NCBI GenBank assembly: GCA_038143955.1
Contig: JAYQMT010000005.1
Span: 620,001-684,000, forward strand
DNA from: Porticoccus sp038143955
GTDB lineage: Bacteria; Pseudomonadota; Gammaproteobacteria; Pseudomonadales; Porticoccaceae
DNA: 64,000 bases
Direction of reading: 5' to 3'
Positions 41,200 through 50,803 of the stretch are shown piece by piece (position 1 is the first letter of the stretch; every line of letters starts with the position of its first letter). The notes under the pieces are model-generated. The model was not told where the DNA came from and did no database searches. It saw nothing but the letters and a program-made list of their open reading frames with translations. The translations under genes and the position numbers were made by a program.

Positions 41200-41967
41200 A
41201 TGTCTTTTGAGGTTCATGGAATTCCAGCATTTCAAGACAACTATATCTGGCTTTTTCATTCAGAAGAAACTGGGTTAACTTTTATTGTTGATCCAGGTGA
41301 ATCGCAGCCAGTTTTTGACTTTTTGAATAAGTTTCAATTATCGTTAGATGGAATTCTGGTTACTCATCATCATCCCGATCACATTGGCGGTATAGACAAG
41401 ATACTAAAACGTTTCTCGATTCCAGTCTTTGGGACCGCCAGAATCAAGCAAGCTACGCAAGTAATCGCTGATAAAGAAATCATATCTTTATCTGGTCACA
41501 CATTTGAAGTTATTAGTATACCAGGGCACACATATGATCATGTTGCCTATTATTCAGCTAAAGAGTCTATATTATTTTGTGGTGATACTTTATTTTCAAG
41601 TGGTTGTGGTAGACTTTTTGAAGGAACGCCTCAACAAATGTATGCATCCCTTTCCTTATTGTCTGCTTTACCCTCCTCTACGAGGATATATTGTGGTCAC
41701 GAATATACAGAAGCTAATACTAATTTTGCAGTAATGTTAGATCCTAATAATGTGGCCTTAAAAAAATACGCAAAAAAAGTAAGAATTTTGAGAGCAAACA
41801 ATAAGACTACCCTTCCTTCTACAATAGGATTAGAAAAGCAAATAAATCCTTTTTTAAGATCTAATAAAAAAAGTATTCAGGAGGCTGCTAGCTCGTATAT
41901 AAAAAAAACCAATCTAACGACTAACGAAACATTCGCAGCTATAAGAAAATGGAAGGATTCATACTAA
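41200..41967 (+). CDS. gloB: Hydroxyacylglutathione hydrolase (glyoxalase II)
   Basis: GloB hydrolyses S-lactoylglutathione to lactate, completing methylglyoxal detoxification. The metallo-beta-lactamase motif THHHPDHIGG is at residues 55-64. GHTYDHVAYYS, the FCGDTLFSSGCGRLFEG segment and the glutathione-binding GHEYTEANTNFA follow. The 255-residue frame is intact and of normal length. It is followed by mltD, a conserved pairing. Confidence 0.95.
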   Translation: MSFEVHGIPAFQDNYIWLFHSEETGLTFIVDPGESQPVFDFLNKFQLSLDGILVTHHHPDHIGGIDKILKRFSIPVFGTARIKQATQVIADKEIISLSGHTFEVISIPGHTYDHVAYYSAKESILFCGDTLFSSGCGRLFEGTPQQMYASLSLLSALPSSTRIYCGHEYTEANTNFAVMLDPNNVALKKYAKKVRILRANNKTTLPSTIGLEKQINPFLRSNKKSIQEAASSYIKKTNLTTNETFAAIRKWKDSY

Positions 41968-42008
41968 TACCTCAACCTAAATTAAAGATTAATTGACCAG
42001 TGATAATA

Positions 42009-43280
42009 ATGAGTACAAAAATACCAATAATGATAATCTTGGTTTTTGTTTTAACCTCAGGTTGCTCAAAACACCTGGTCTTGTTGACTGGTAATCTCTC
42101 TTCGTCTCCTAAATCATTTATTCATGAAAAAAATTCACATGATGACTTATGGATTAGATTGAAAAAAGGTTTAAAGCTCAATAAGCATTTTAAACATAAT
42201 GAGCTTGACAATAAGAAGCACTGGAATCAAGACCACCAAAAATATATTAATAAGATATCAGAGAACAGTAAACCATATATTTACCATATTATTAGCAAGC
42301 TTGAGGCTAACAATATGCCCCTAGAGCTAGCTTTATTACCTGCTATAGAGAGTTCTTTTAATCCCTTTTCTTATTCTAATCAACATGCATCTGGTCTTTG
42401 GCAGTTCATACCCCCAACAGCTAAATCATTAAATTTAAAACAAGACAGTTGGTACGATGGTCGTCGTGATATCATCAAGTCAACAAAAGCAGCGATAGAT
42501 TATCTTTCGTATCTTTACAAACGCTTTGACGGTGATTGGCTCCATGCTATTGCCGCATACAATGGTGGTGAAGGGACAGTAAGAAGAGCAATAATAAAAA
42601 ATAAAAGTATGAATATGCCCACAGACTTTTGGTCTCTAGATTTACCAATAGAAACTGAATCTTATGTTCCTAGATTATTAATTTTATCAAGAATCGTGGA
42701 GAATCCTATTAGTTATGGAATTGAGCTGCCAATATTACAGAATAAACCATATTTTAATAATATTAATCTTGGTAGTCAGATTAATATTTATAAAGCTGCA
42801 GAGATAGCTGAAATTAATATTAATGAGATGATCATGCTTAACCCTGGATACAAATTGGGGGTAACTCATCCTGTATCCCCTCAAAATATCCTGTTACCTG
42901 TTGGAAAAAAGATTAGTTTTTTACGTAAACTTAAAGAGTTACCGAAAAAAAGCTGGTCGCCAATCAAAAGGTATCAAATCAAACGAGGTGATACACTCTC
43001 AGAGATTGCTGCAGAATACGATATAAGTACTGAATCTCTCATGTCGCTAAATGGTCTCTCTGGACATATAATCCAGATTAATCAAGTGATCAAGATTCCA
43101 GGTACAGGCATTGATGAGATAAATAAACAAAAAAAATATGTTCATATAGTTACAAAAGGTGACACCTTGTGGAAAATTTCAAAAGATTACAAAATTTCGA
43201 TAAAAGATATTATTAGATGGAACAGTTTAAATTTAAACATTCCATTAAAAATTGGGATGGAACTTAAGTTAGAGAAATAA
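42009..43280 (+). CDS. mltD: Membrane-bound lytic murein transglycosylase D
   Basis: MltD cleaves peptidoglycan glycan strands at the outer membrane. The lipobox is LTSGC near residue 20. The SLT catalytic glutamate is in LLPAIESSFNPFSYSNQHASGLWQFIP, and AIAAYNGGEGTVRRAI closes the domain. Two LysM repeats lie at the end, starting at YQIKRGDTLSEIA and YVHIVTKGDTLWKIS. Most E. coli relatives also have two. I start it at ATG 42009; a GTG three codons up is in frame. The gene is intact. Confidence 0.93.
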   Translation: MSTKIPIMIILVFVLTSGCSKHLVLLTGNLSSSPKSFIHEKNSHDDLWIRLKKGLKLNKHFKHNELDNKKHWNQDHQKYINKISENSKPYIYHIISKLEANNMPLELALLPAIESSFNPFSYSNQHASGLWQFIPPTAKSLNLKQDSWYDGRRDIIKSTKAAIDYLSYLYKRFDGDWLHAIAAYNGGEGTVRRAIIKNKSMNMPTDFWSLDLPIETESYVPRLLILSRIVENPISYGIELPILQNKPYFNNINLGSQINIYKAAEIAEININEMIMLNPGYKLGVTHPVSPQNILLPVGKKISFLRKLKELPKKSWSPIKRYQIKRGDTLSEIAAEYDISTESLMSLNGLSGHIIQINQVIKIPGTGIDEINKQKKYVHIVTKGDTLWKISKDYKISIKDIIRWNSLNLNIPLKIGMELKLEK

Positions 43281-43311
43281 TATATCGATAAAAATGTGGC
43301 TTTTAGTTCAT

Positions 43312-43566
43312 TTACTGTCTCATTGAAACCTCATAAGCAATATCTCTAATTGTTTGCTGAGATTTTTGTTTCTTAATGTTGCCAGAAAAATCATCGCACT
43401 TATTTTTATCCCCCTCACATAAGTCACACGTGTAGTCATCCTCATTTAATGCTGCTCCTATGCCCCCACAGGAGCCCTTTAAAGGACTTTTTCCCATGAT
43501 TATACCCACAGCCATCCCAATCATGATTAAGACTGATATAAAGAAAGCAAGAAATAACTCAAGCAT
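43312..43566 (-). CDS. nqrM: Na+-NQR maturation factor NqrM
   Basis: NqrM is needed to mature the Na+-NQR complex, probably by delivering iron to the NqrD/NqrE site. The 84-residue protein has one membrane span (residues about 3-24), then MGKSPLKGSCGGIGA and the cysteine group CDLCEGDKNKC, giving the four conserved cysteines. It follows apbE by one base and ends the nqr operon, its normal place. Confidence 0.93.
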   Translation of the reverse strand: MLELFLAFFISVLIMIGMAVGIIMGKSPLKGSCGGIGAALNEDDYTCDLCEGDKNKCDDFSGNIKKQKSQQTIRDIAYEVSMRQ

Positions 43567-43567
43567 A

Positions 43568-44605
43568 CTATTCTCCAGTTAAATATTGGTTAAATTCTTC
43601 AGAAAAAATAGCATCAAAGTTTTTACCATTTTTTATTATCAGATATACCGATATATTATTTTCTTTTGCAATTTTTATAGCTTGCTGTGGGCCTAAAACC
43701 ATCATCGCTGTTGAAAAAGCATCTGCCTCAGTAGTACTTTTAGCTATAACAGTTGCAGAAACAAGATTGTGTTTGATTGGGTATCCACTGCGAGGATCTA
43801 TCATATGTGAATATCTGCTTCCATCCTTTTCAAAATAATTACGATAGTCTCCTGAGGTTGCCAAACCTGAGTCTGTTATTTGTATCACCTCTTGTACTCC
43901 AGTTTGGATAAAATCCGGCCTCTCAATAGCTATGATCCATTTAGTTCCGTTTACGTTATTTCCCTTCATTCTTAATTCACCACCAACCTCTATAAGATAG
44001 TTCTCTATTTTATAACTATCAAGCAATCTTGCTACACAATCAACAGCATAACCTTTTGCAATCGCTGAAAGATCTATTTTTATATCAGCAAGTCGTGTGA
44101 CTAAATTCCTTTCTCTATCAATTAATAGCTTGTCAAGTCCAATTAAATTTAAAAGACCAACAATAGCTTGATCATTAGGTATTTTTTGTACAGATAATTG
44201 AGGTCCAAAACCCCAGAGGTTTACTAATGAGGCAACCGTAGGATCAAAAGATCCATTAGTCTTCATAAACACATCTTGAGCTATTGCTAGAACATTAATC
44301 ATATCTGATGAAACAATTTGAGGGACATTAATGGGTGATTCATTCAAAATCATTAGCTCAGAGGATTTATCATAAGTAGTGAAAATTTTATTAATACTTT
44401 GGAGTTTAGCATCTATCAATTTTTTCATATCAGGGATAATTCTTTTTGACGAAATTATTTTTACTTCGTATGTGGTCCCCATAACTAAGCCTGAATAAAT
44501 TATCTCAGAATTAGAAGACTCACACCCACTAACTAAAGTTATGGCTAATAGGAAAAGAAGAGTACACGTACACTTTTTTATAAGTAATAGCAAAAACGAG
44601 GCCAA
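43568..44605 (-). CDS. apbE: FAD:protein FMN transferase ApbE
   Basis: ApbE attaches FMN to the threonines of NqrB and NqrC. It is a lipoprotein: LAITLVSGC is the lipobox. GTTYEVKII, VNLWGFGP, KIDLSAIAKGYAVD and the GYPIKHNLVSATVIA segment are family motifs. There is no ATG in front of the signal peptide. TTG at 44605 opens the frame but lies inside a terminator hairpin; TTG at 44593, just after the stem, is as likely. Length and body are normal. It lies between nqrF and nqrM. Confidence 0.9.
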   Translation of the reverse strand: MASFLLLLIKKCTCTLLFLLAITLVSGCESSNSEIIYSGLVMGTTYEVKIISSKRIIPDMKKLIDAKLQSINKIFTTYDKSSELMILNESPINVPQIVSSDMINVLAIAQDVFMKTNGSFDPTVASLVNLWGFGPQLSVQKIPNDQAIVGLLNLIGLDKLLIDRERNLVTRLADIKIDLSAIAKGYAVDCVARLLDSYKIENYLIEVGGELRMKGNNVNGTKWIIAIERPDFIQTGVQEVIQITDSGLATSGDYRNYFEKDGSRYSHMIDPRSGYPIKHNLVSATVIAKSTTEADAFSTAMMVLGPQQAIKIAKENNISVYLIIKNGKNFDAIFSEEFNQYLTGE

Positions 44606-44615
44606 AGGCCTCGTT
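44595..44615 (-). terminator. Terminator-like hairpin between nqrF and apbE
   Basis: A perfect nine-pair stem (AACGAGGCC with GGCCTCGTT) and a three-base loop, followed on the minus strand by a T run. It lies 30 bases after the nqrF stop and covers the first possible start codon of apbE. It probably lowers apbE-nqrM expression relative to the nqr structural genes. Confidence 0.7.
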
Positions 44616-44644
44616 GCGATTTCTTTTGAAGAGCAGACATATAG

Positions 44645-45868
44645 CTACCCACCAAAATCATCAAGAAATATATTATCTCGCTCAACACCAAGATCTGTAA
44701 GCATTGAAATAACAGCTGAGTTCATCATAGGCGGCCCACACATATAATATTCACAGTCCTCTGGAGCAGGATGCTCTTTTAGATAGTTTTCGTATAAGAC
44801 GTTATGAATAAAGCCTTCATGGCCGTCCCATTTATCTTCTGGCTGAGCATCAGATAATGCAAGATGCCAATCAAAATTATCGTTTTCACGGGCAAGAGTG
44901 TCGTACTCGTCATTATAAAAACATTCTCTAAGTGATCTAGCGCCATACCAAAATGAGATTTTTCTATCTGTTTTTAAGCGACGAAGTTGATCAAACAAGT
45001 GTGAGCGCATTGGTGCCATCCCTGCACCACCTCCAATAAAGACCATTTCTGTTGAGGTGTCCTTAGCAAAGAACTCACCGAAAGGACCAAAAACATTAAC
45101 TTTATCACCGGGTTTTAAATTGAATGCCCAAGAAGACATAACTCCCGGAGGTATACCTTCTGTCCCTGGTGGTGGAGTTGCACAACGTATATTAAACTTA
45201 ACTATACCTTTCTCTTCTGGGTAGTTAGCCATCGAATAAGCTCTAATTACCGTCTCATCAACTATTGACTCGTGGTTGAAAAAACCAAATCGTTCCCAAT
45301 CTTGTCGGTACTCTTCTTCGATATCAAATTCACTATATTTAACATGATGCGGAGGGCACTCAAGCTGTACATAGCCACCGGCTCTGAAGTCCACACTCTC
45401 TCCATCTGGTAGTCTTAAAGTTAACTCTTTGATAAAAGTAGCGACATTTGGATTTGCTTCAACTGTACATTCCCACTGTTTAACACCAAAAATTTCTTCT
45501 GGAACAACAACTTTCATATCTTGTTTTACTGCTGTTTGACAGGAAAGTCTCCATCCGTCGCTAGCTTCTCTTTTAGAAAAATGTGTTTCTTCAGTTGGGA
45601 GCATAGAACCGCCACCTTCTGTAACAATACATCTGCATTGAGCGCATGTACCTCCACCCCCGCATGCAGATGCTAAAAACAATCCAGCGTTAGACAAAGT
45701 CATCAAAAGTTTGTCCCCTGCTGGAACAGTGATATTTTTTTCACCATTAATATCAATTGTTACAAGTCCGGAACTAACTAATTTTGCTCGAGCAGCTAGG
45801 ATAAAAGCAACCAAAGCTAAGACTACCGCTGTGAACATGGCAACACCAAGCAAAATCTCTAAATTCAT
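44645..45868 (-). CDS. nqrF: Na+-NQR subunit F (NADH dehydrogenase module)
   Basis: NqrF is the entry point for electrons from NADH. It has one N-terminal membrane helix (residues about 5-27). The [2Fe-2S] ferredoxin domain has Cys69, Cys75 and Cys78 in ASACGGGGTCAQC and the fourth in RLSCQTAV. The FAD-binding RAYSMANYP and NADH-binding GGGAGMAPMRSH segments follow, with the C-terminal CGPPMMNSAV. The intact protein has the standard 407 residues. Confidence 0.96.
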   Translation of the reverse strand: MNLEILLGVAMFTAVVLALVAFILAARAKLVSSGLVTIDINGEKNITVPAGDKLLMTLSNAGLFLASACGGGGTCAQCRCIVTEGGGSMLPTEETHFSKREASDGWRLSCQTAVKQDMKVVVPEEIFGVKQWECTVEANPNVATFIKELTLRLPDGESVDFRAGGYVQLECPPHHVKYSEFDIEEEYRQDWERFGFFNHESIVDETVIRAYSMANYPEEKGIVKFNIRCATPPPGTEGIPPGVMSSWAFNLKPGDKVNVFGPFGEFFAKDTSTEMVFIGGGAGMAPMRSHLFDQLRRLKTDRKISFWYGARSLRECFYNDEYDTLARENDNFDWHLALSDAQPEDKWDGHEGFIHNVLYENYLKEHPAPEDCEYYMCGPPMMNSAVISMLTDLGVERDNIFLDDFGG

Positions 45869-45891
45869 GTATTTTTTCTCCCTAGCTGTTA

Positions 45892-46508
45892 TTAAAGGTC
45901 AATTCCACCGAAAGACATAAAGCCTAAAGACATGAGGCCGACTGTTATGAAAGTAATCCCTAAACCCTGAAGACCGTCAGGAACATCACTATACTTAAGT
46001 TTTTCTCTTATTCCTGCTAACGCGACAATTGCGAGAGCCCAACCAAAACCCGCACCGAGACCGTAAACAGTACTTTCAGCAAGATCATAATCTCTTTCAA
46101 CCATAAATAATGCAGCACCTAAGATTGCACAATTCACAGTTATTAATGGCAGGAAAACTCCAAGAGCACTGTAAAGAACTGGAACATACTTATCTAAAAA
46201 CATCTCCATAATTTGGACAATAGCGGCAATAACACCAATATAACTTAATAAGCCAAGAAAACTTAAATCTACCTTTTCCATACCATCTATACCTGTCCAG
46301 ACTAAAGCACCTTCGGTCAAAAGATATTTAAAAATCAGGTAGTTAGCGGGTACTGTTACTACTAATACTACGATTACAGCAATTCCAAGCCCCATGGCCG
46401 CTTGAACTTTTTTTGAAATAGCCAGAAATGTGCACATACCAAGAAAAAAGAAAGTGCCATATTTTCTATAAATACTGATCTTACAAATAAACTCAAATAG
46501 TGCTCCAT
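45892..46508 (-). CDS. nqrE: Na+-NQR subunit E (one apparent frameshift)
   Basis: NqrE is a six-helix membrane subunit that, with NqrD, holds an intramembrane iron site. The true start is the ATG at 46508, giving EHYLSLFVRSVFIENMALSFF. A missing T near 46452 then shifts the frame, and FLGMCTFLAISKK continues. The remaining membrane helices are intact, for example ITVNCAILGAALFMVERDY with the metal-site cysteine. The stop-start overlap TAATG couples it to nqrD. Confidence 0.93.
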
Positions 46509-47173
46509 TATGCAGTTTCTCCTTTGGGCGTATTAGCTGCGATCTTAAAGTCGGGAGCCTCAACTTGAGATTTTTTTCCAGGCTCTAAGTCCCCATATAA
46601 ATAAGCCAATTAAGAAGAAGGCGCTTGGTGGCAAAAGTAGCATTCCATTTGGGACATACCAGCCACCATTTGTTGAGATAGGTAGGACTTCAAACCCATA
46701 AAGTGTTCCAGAACCAAACAACTCTCTAACAAATGCAAGTGCTAATAAAATAACACTGTAACCCAAGCCATTGCCTACGCCATCTAAAAACTATCTATAG
46801 GGGGATTTTTCATTGCAAATCCTTCAGCGCGACCCATCACAATACAATTTGTAATAATTAAACCTACGAATACGGAAAGTTGCTTACTTATATCATAGGC
46901 TACAGCTTTCAAAACCTGATCAACAAGGATAACAACTGAGGCAATGACAGTCATTTGGACTATTATTCTTATGCTCCCTGGAATTTGATTTCTTATCAGA
47001 GAGACCAGCATACTTGAAACAGCAGCAACAACGATTAAACATATGCACATGACAGAGGTCACCTTTAAGCTAGAAGTGACAGCCAAAGCTGAGCATATTC
47101 CTAAAATCTGAAGAGCAATTGGATTTTCGTTGAAGACTGGTTTTAATAGTATTTCTTTCATCTTGTTAGACAT
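46508..47173 (-). CDS. nqrD: Na+-NQR subunit D (two apparent frameshifts)
   Basis: NqrD is the pseudo-symmetric partner of NqrE in the membrane. The N-terminal half has GLIITNCIVMGRAEGFAMKNPP with the metal-site cysteine. A missing T near 46787 breaks it before FLDGVGNGLGYSVILL. An extra A near 46573 hides the usual tail (KKSQVEAPDFKIAANTP), which reads on to a stop at 46508. The restored length of 222 residues is normal. Confidence 0.93.
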
Positions 47174-47175
47174 AT

Positions 47176-47946
47176 TTAAGCCTCACCTGCTCGCAAGTTT
47201 GTTAAAAATGGTGCGAACCCATTTTCACCCATCCAAAATTTTATGAGGTTATCGACACCCTTGCTAGTAATGGTTGCTCCAGATAGGCCATCTATTTCAT
47301 GAACTGATTGTGGTCTACTAGGGTCTACCTTACCTTTAATTACAGTCAAGGCTTGCTTACTGTCGGAGTCATAACTTTTTTTACCTATCCATTGTGCCTT
47401 CCATGAGGGATTATCAACCTCTCCACCTAAACCGGGTGTTTCAGCATGCTCGTAGAAACCAAGTCCAGCTACAGTATTTAAATCGGATTCAAGTGCAACA
47501 AAACCATAAAGTGTTGACCACAAGCCATACCCTTTTATTGGTAAAATAATTTTTTCTAAACCTGAAGCACCTTCTACAACATAAACAATCATATATTTTG
47601 GCAGACGACCAATTTTAGCTATATCTTTATCACCAAGATCTGTAGAAAGAGCAAGATCTTTTGCTGCTTTTCTTTGATTATATGTATTCAAGTCTACTGA
47701 ATCAGAGAACTTTCCAGTGGCTAAGTCTACTGCTTTTGTTTTTATAGTAGCGAATTTAGCTAAAACATCATCTCCTTTTTCAAGCATACCTGCAGCGGCT
47801 AATATATTTGTTTTTCTATCAAGATCTTTGTTAGCTTGTTGAGCGGGCCTCAGCAATACAGCTGCGGTGGATACAATGACTGAGCAAACAATGCAAAGTG
47901 CTAAGGCAACCCGAATAGTATTTGAAGTAGAATCGTTACTAGCCAC
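47176..47946 (-). CDS. nqrC: Na+-NQR subunit C
   Basis: NqrC carries a covalently bound FMN. It has one N-terminal membrane anchor (residues about 9-29). The FMN is attached to the threonine in GLSGATITSKGV near residue 223, the substrate site of ApbE. GFYEHAETPGLGGEVDNP is the other strong signature. The frame of 256 residues is intact. The stop lies three bases before the nqrD start, and its start overlaps the nqrB stop. Confidence 0.95.
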   Translation of the reverse strand: MASNDSTSNTIRVALALCIVCSVIVSTAAVLLRPAQQANKDLDRKTNILAAAGMLEKGDDVLAKFATIKTKAVDLATGKFSDSVDLNTYNQRKAAKDLALSTDLGDKDIAKIGRLPKYMIVYVVEGASGLEKIILPIKGYGLWSTLYGFVALESDLNTVAGLGFYEHAETPGLGGEVDNPSWKAQWIGKKSYDSDSKQALTVIKGKVDPSRPQSVHEIDGLSGATITSKGVDNLIKFWMGENGFAPFLTNLRAGEA

Positions 47947-49142
47947 GAGCTATTCTCCTCTTAATATTAGCTTCAACAACAAAATGATCAATTAGAGGTG
48001 AGAATAGATTAGCAAATAATATTGCTAACATGACACCTTCCGGGTATGCAGGGTTCACTACTCTGATGAGAACAGTCATAACTCCAATGAGAAGACCATA
48101 CCAGAATTTACCCGTATCTGTCATAGATGCAGATACTGGATCTGTCGCCATAAAAACTAATCCAAATGCAAAACTGCCTATAACTAAATGCCAATGCCAA
48201 GGCACCCCAAACATGGGATTACTATCTGAGCCAATTAAATTAAAAAACGAAGAGAGTGCAACCATGCCCACAAAAACACCTAACATTATACGCCATGCGC
48301 CAATTCTAGTGAACAGCAAGATTGCACAACCAACGAGAATTGCTAGTATAGATGTCTCACCTATAGAGCCCTGCTTATTTCCGATAAAGGCATCAAACCA
48401 TGTAAGGTTTTGTTGTACTGCCTCCATACCATTTGTAGCTGCTACGGATAACATTGTTGCACCGGTATAGCCATCAACTGCTGTCCATACAGCATCTCCT
48501 GATAGCTCGGCTGGATAAGCGAAGAAAAGAAAGGCTCGACCTGTCAATGCTGGATTGAGGAAATTTTTACCCGTACCACCAAATACCTCTTTTCCGATAA
48601 CAACACCGAAACTTATTCCCAGAGCAACCTGCCACAATGGTATATCTGGTGGGCATATAAGGGCAAAAAGTATTGAAGTCACAAAAAAACCTTCGTTTAT
48701 TTCATGACCCCTGACGGAGGCAAATAAAACCTCCCAGAAGCCACCAGCTATAAATGTAACCATATATATAGGTATAAAATAAACTGCACCATAAATCATA
48801 CAATCCCATATGCTTGATGGATCATGTCCAGCAAACATGAGGATAATAGACTCATGCCAATCTGTACTAAAGGTAGTCTCTGAACTTGCTAAGATAGTAT
48901 TAGCTTGAAAGCCTACATTGTACATACCGTAAAACATAGCTGGAAATGTAGCTAACCAAACAGTAATCATTACTCTCTTAAGATCTATACCATCTCGAAT
49001 ATGTGAACCGTTTTTGGTTACTGATCCTGGTGAATAAAAAATTGTATCGACAGCCTCATAAAGAGCAAAAAAAGCTTTCGTATTTTCCACCTTTATGAAA
49101 ATTAGGTTCAATTTTATCCAAGTAATTGCGAAGTGCTCTCAC
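47939..49142 (-). CDS. nqrB: Na+-NQR subunit B (one apparent frameshift)
   Basis: NqrB is the largest membrane subunit, with riboflavin, a covalent FMN and the Na+ path. GTG 49142 is the start, because AAGGAGG lies seven bases upstream and the peptide RALRNYLDKIEPNFHKGGKYES matches the family N terminus. An extra T near 49067 shifts the frame before FFALYEAVDTIFYSPG. The FMN threonine is in DGYTGAT. The restored length is 400 residues with ten or so membrane helices. Confidence 0.94.
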
Positions 49143-49144
49143 TA

Positions 49145-50510
49145 TCAACCCTCCTTCTCAATACGAGATAAATTATTTCTTAATATTGGACCATACTCGT
49201 ACTTTCCAACACATACATAGCTACACAATGCCAAATCCTCTTCCTCAAGTTCTAAGCAACCGAGTTTTTGTGCAATTTCTGTATCTCCGACGATCAATGC
49301 ACGTAGCAACTGTGTGGGGAGTACATCAAGTGGCATTACCTTTTCATAATTTCCGACTGGCACCATCGCTCTCTCGCTACCATTTGTGTTTGTAGTGAAA
49401 TGAAATTTTTTATCATTAGTTCGGCTCATCGAGGATAGGTATATAGGCAATGCCGAGTGACGATTAGAGCCAGGTGAAATATATCTGAGAAATTCACGTT
49501 GATGTCCTTCTAGGATTGCAGTTATTTGGGTATGGTAGCGACCTAAGTAAGAAAAACTCCATTAAAATATGAAGCAGAGGCAATTCGTCCTGATAAAATA
49601 GATCCAGAGATAACTCGATTTTCTCCCTCACACAATTCGTCAGAAATTAAATCATTTATGTTTGCACCGATGAGAGTTCTAATTAATCTTGGCTTTAGTG
49701 TCTGGGGACCACAAAGAGAAATAACTCTTTGTGGGTCAATATTTCCTGAAGTAAATAACGCGCCAATTGCTAAAACATCTTGGTAACCAATAGTCCAAAC
49801 TGTTTTTGCTGCGCTTACCGGATCAATAAAATGTATATGCGTACCAACTAATCCAGAAGGATGGGGGCCAGTGAATTTATGGAGTATTGCACATGTATTA
49901 ATGCCTTCAAATAACTCAGAATCACCAGATATACAAAGATGAAGAGGACCGTCAGTTAAATGCTTGAGCACAGAGAGTCCATTTTCGAAATCTTCTTTTC
50001 GTTCGCTGATAATTAATTCAGGGGAAGCAGCAAGCGGGTTTGTGTCTACAGCGGTAACAAAAATAGAGTTTGGAGGACCTGAGTTTGGCGATGGCACCTT
50101 CGAATAAGGACGTGTTCTGAGTGAGGTCCACAAACCGGATTTAACTAGATTATCAATCACATCACTACTACTTAATTTTAGGATTTCTTTAGCATCATAT
50201 TGCCTAAAGTTTTCCTTATCATTTCCCTGTAATTTATCACTAGAGACTGCAGAACCCTTCGTTCACCTCGATTTATAGCTTCAACTATACCGCTTACTGG
50301 TGAGGTGAAATGAACTCCTTCTGTTTTTTTATCAGAAAAAAGTATCTGACCAGCCTTAACTTTATCGCCAACTTTAACTGCCATTGTAGGCTTCATGCCA
50401 ATATAATCATCGCCTATGATAGCGATACTCTGTATAGGTTTGCCCTCATATATAATCTGCTCGGGAGATCCCGATAAGGGTATATCCAAACCCTTATTAA
50501 TTTTGACCAT
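49145..50510 (-). CDS. nqrA: Na+-NQR subunit A (two apparent frameshifts)
   Basis: NqrA is the cytosolic subunit near the ubiquinone site. VKINKGLDIPLSGSPEQ is the canonical start. After a break near 50228 the frame continues as YDAKEILKLSS and on to SGLWTSLRTRPYSKVP. A second break near 49552 precedes YLGRYHTQITAILEG and HREFLRYI-type sequence, ending at 49145. The restored length of about 455 residues is normal. It is the first gene of the operon. Confidence 0.94.
49150..49156 (-). promoter_or_regulatory. Strong ribosome binding site fixing the GTG start of nqrB
   Basis: AAGGAGG, a full match to the 16S anti-Shine-Dalgarno core, seven bases before GTG 49142. It lies inside the last codons of nqrA. 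Confidence 0.75.
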
Positions 50511-50563
50511 TTAATAATACCCTAAATTTTTTTACCTAAACTCTACATCAAGTGAGACCTTGC

Positions 50564-50593
50564 ATTATAATAATTTAACGATAATAGTTATCA
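50564..50593 (-). promoter_or_regulatory. nqr promoter overlapped by a Fur-like box
   Basis: On the minus strand TATAAT (50564-50569) lies 54 bases before nqrA. The region where a -35 box would be carries the inverted repeat at 50579-50593, CGATAATAGTTATCA on the plus strand. This matches 12 of 14 defined positions of the 7-1-7 Fur consensus TGATAATNATTATCA. The other parts of the 293 bases between gap and nqrA show no gene. Confidence 0.4.
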
Positions 50594-50803
50594 TTTGCAT
50601 TGTTATATGCTAAGTCAATCAGTATTATTTTAAAAAACCACAAAAAAACTTAAATCTTTATTTGAGTGATATTTTTTTCTGTATTTATTTTTTTGCTGTA
50701 TTTTTTTATGCATTTTAAAACCGCATAATCATACGCGATAAAGGTCTATGGGACAATTTTTTTAGCCTAAAGTTTATAGGTTTTTAAAGAAATACAACGT
50801 AAG

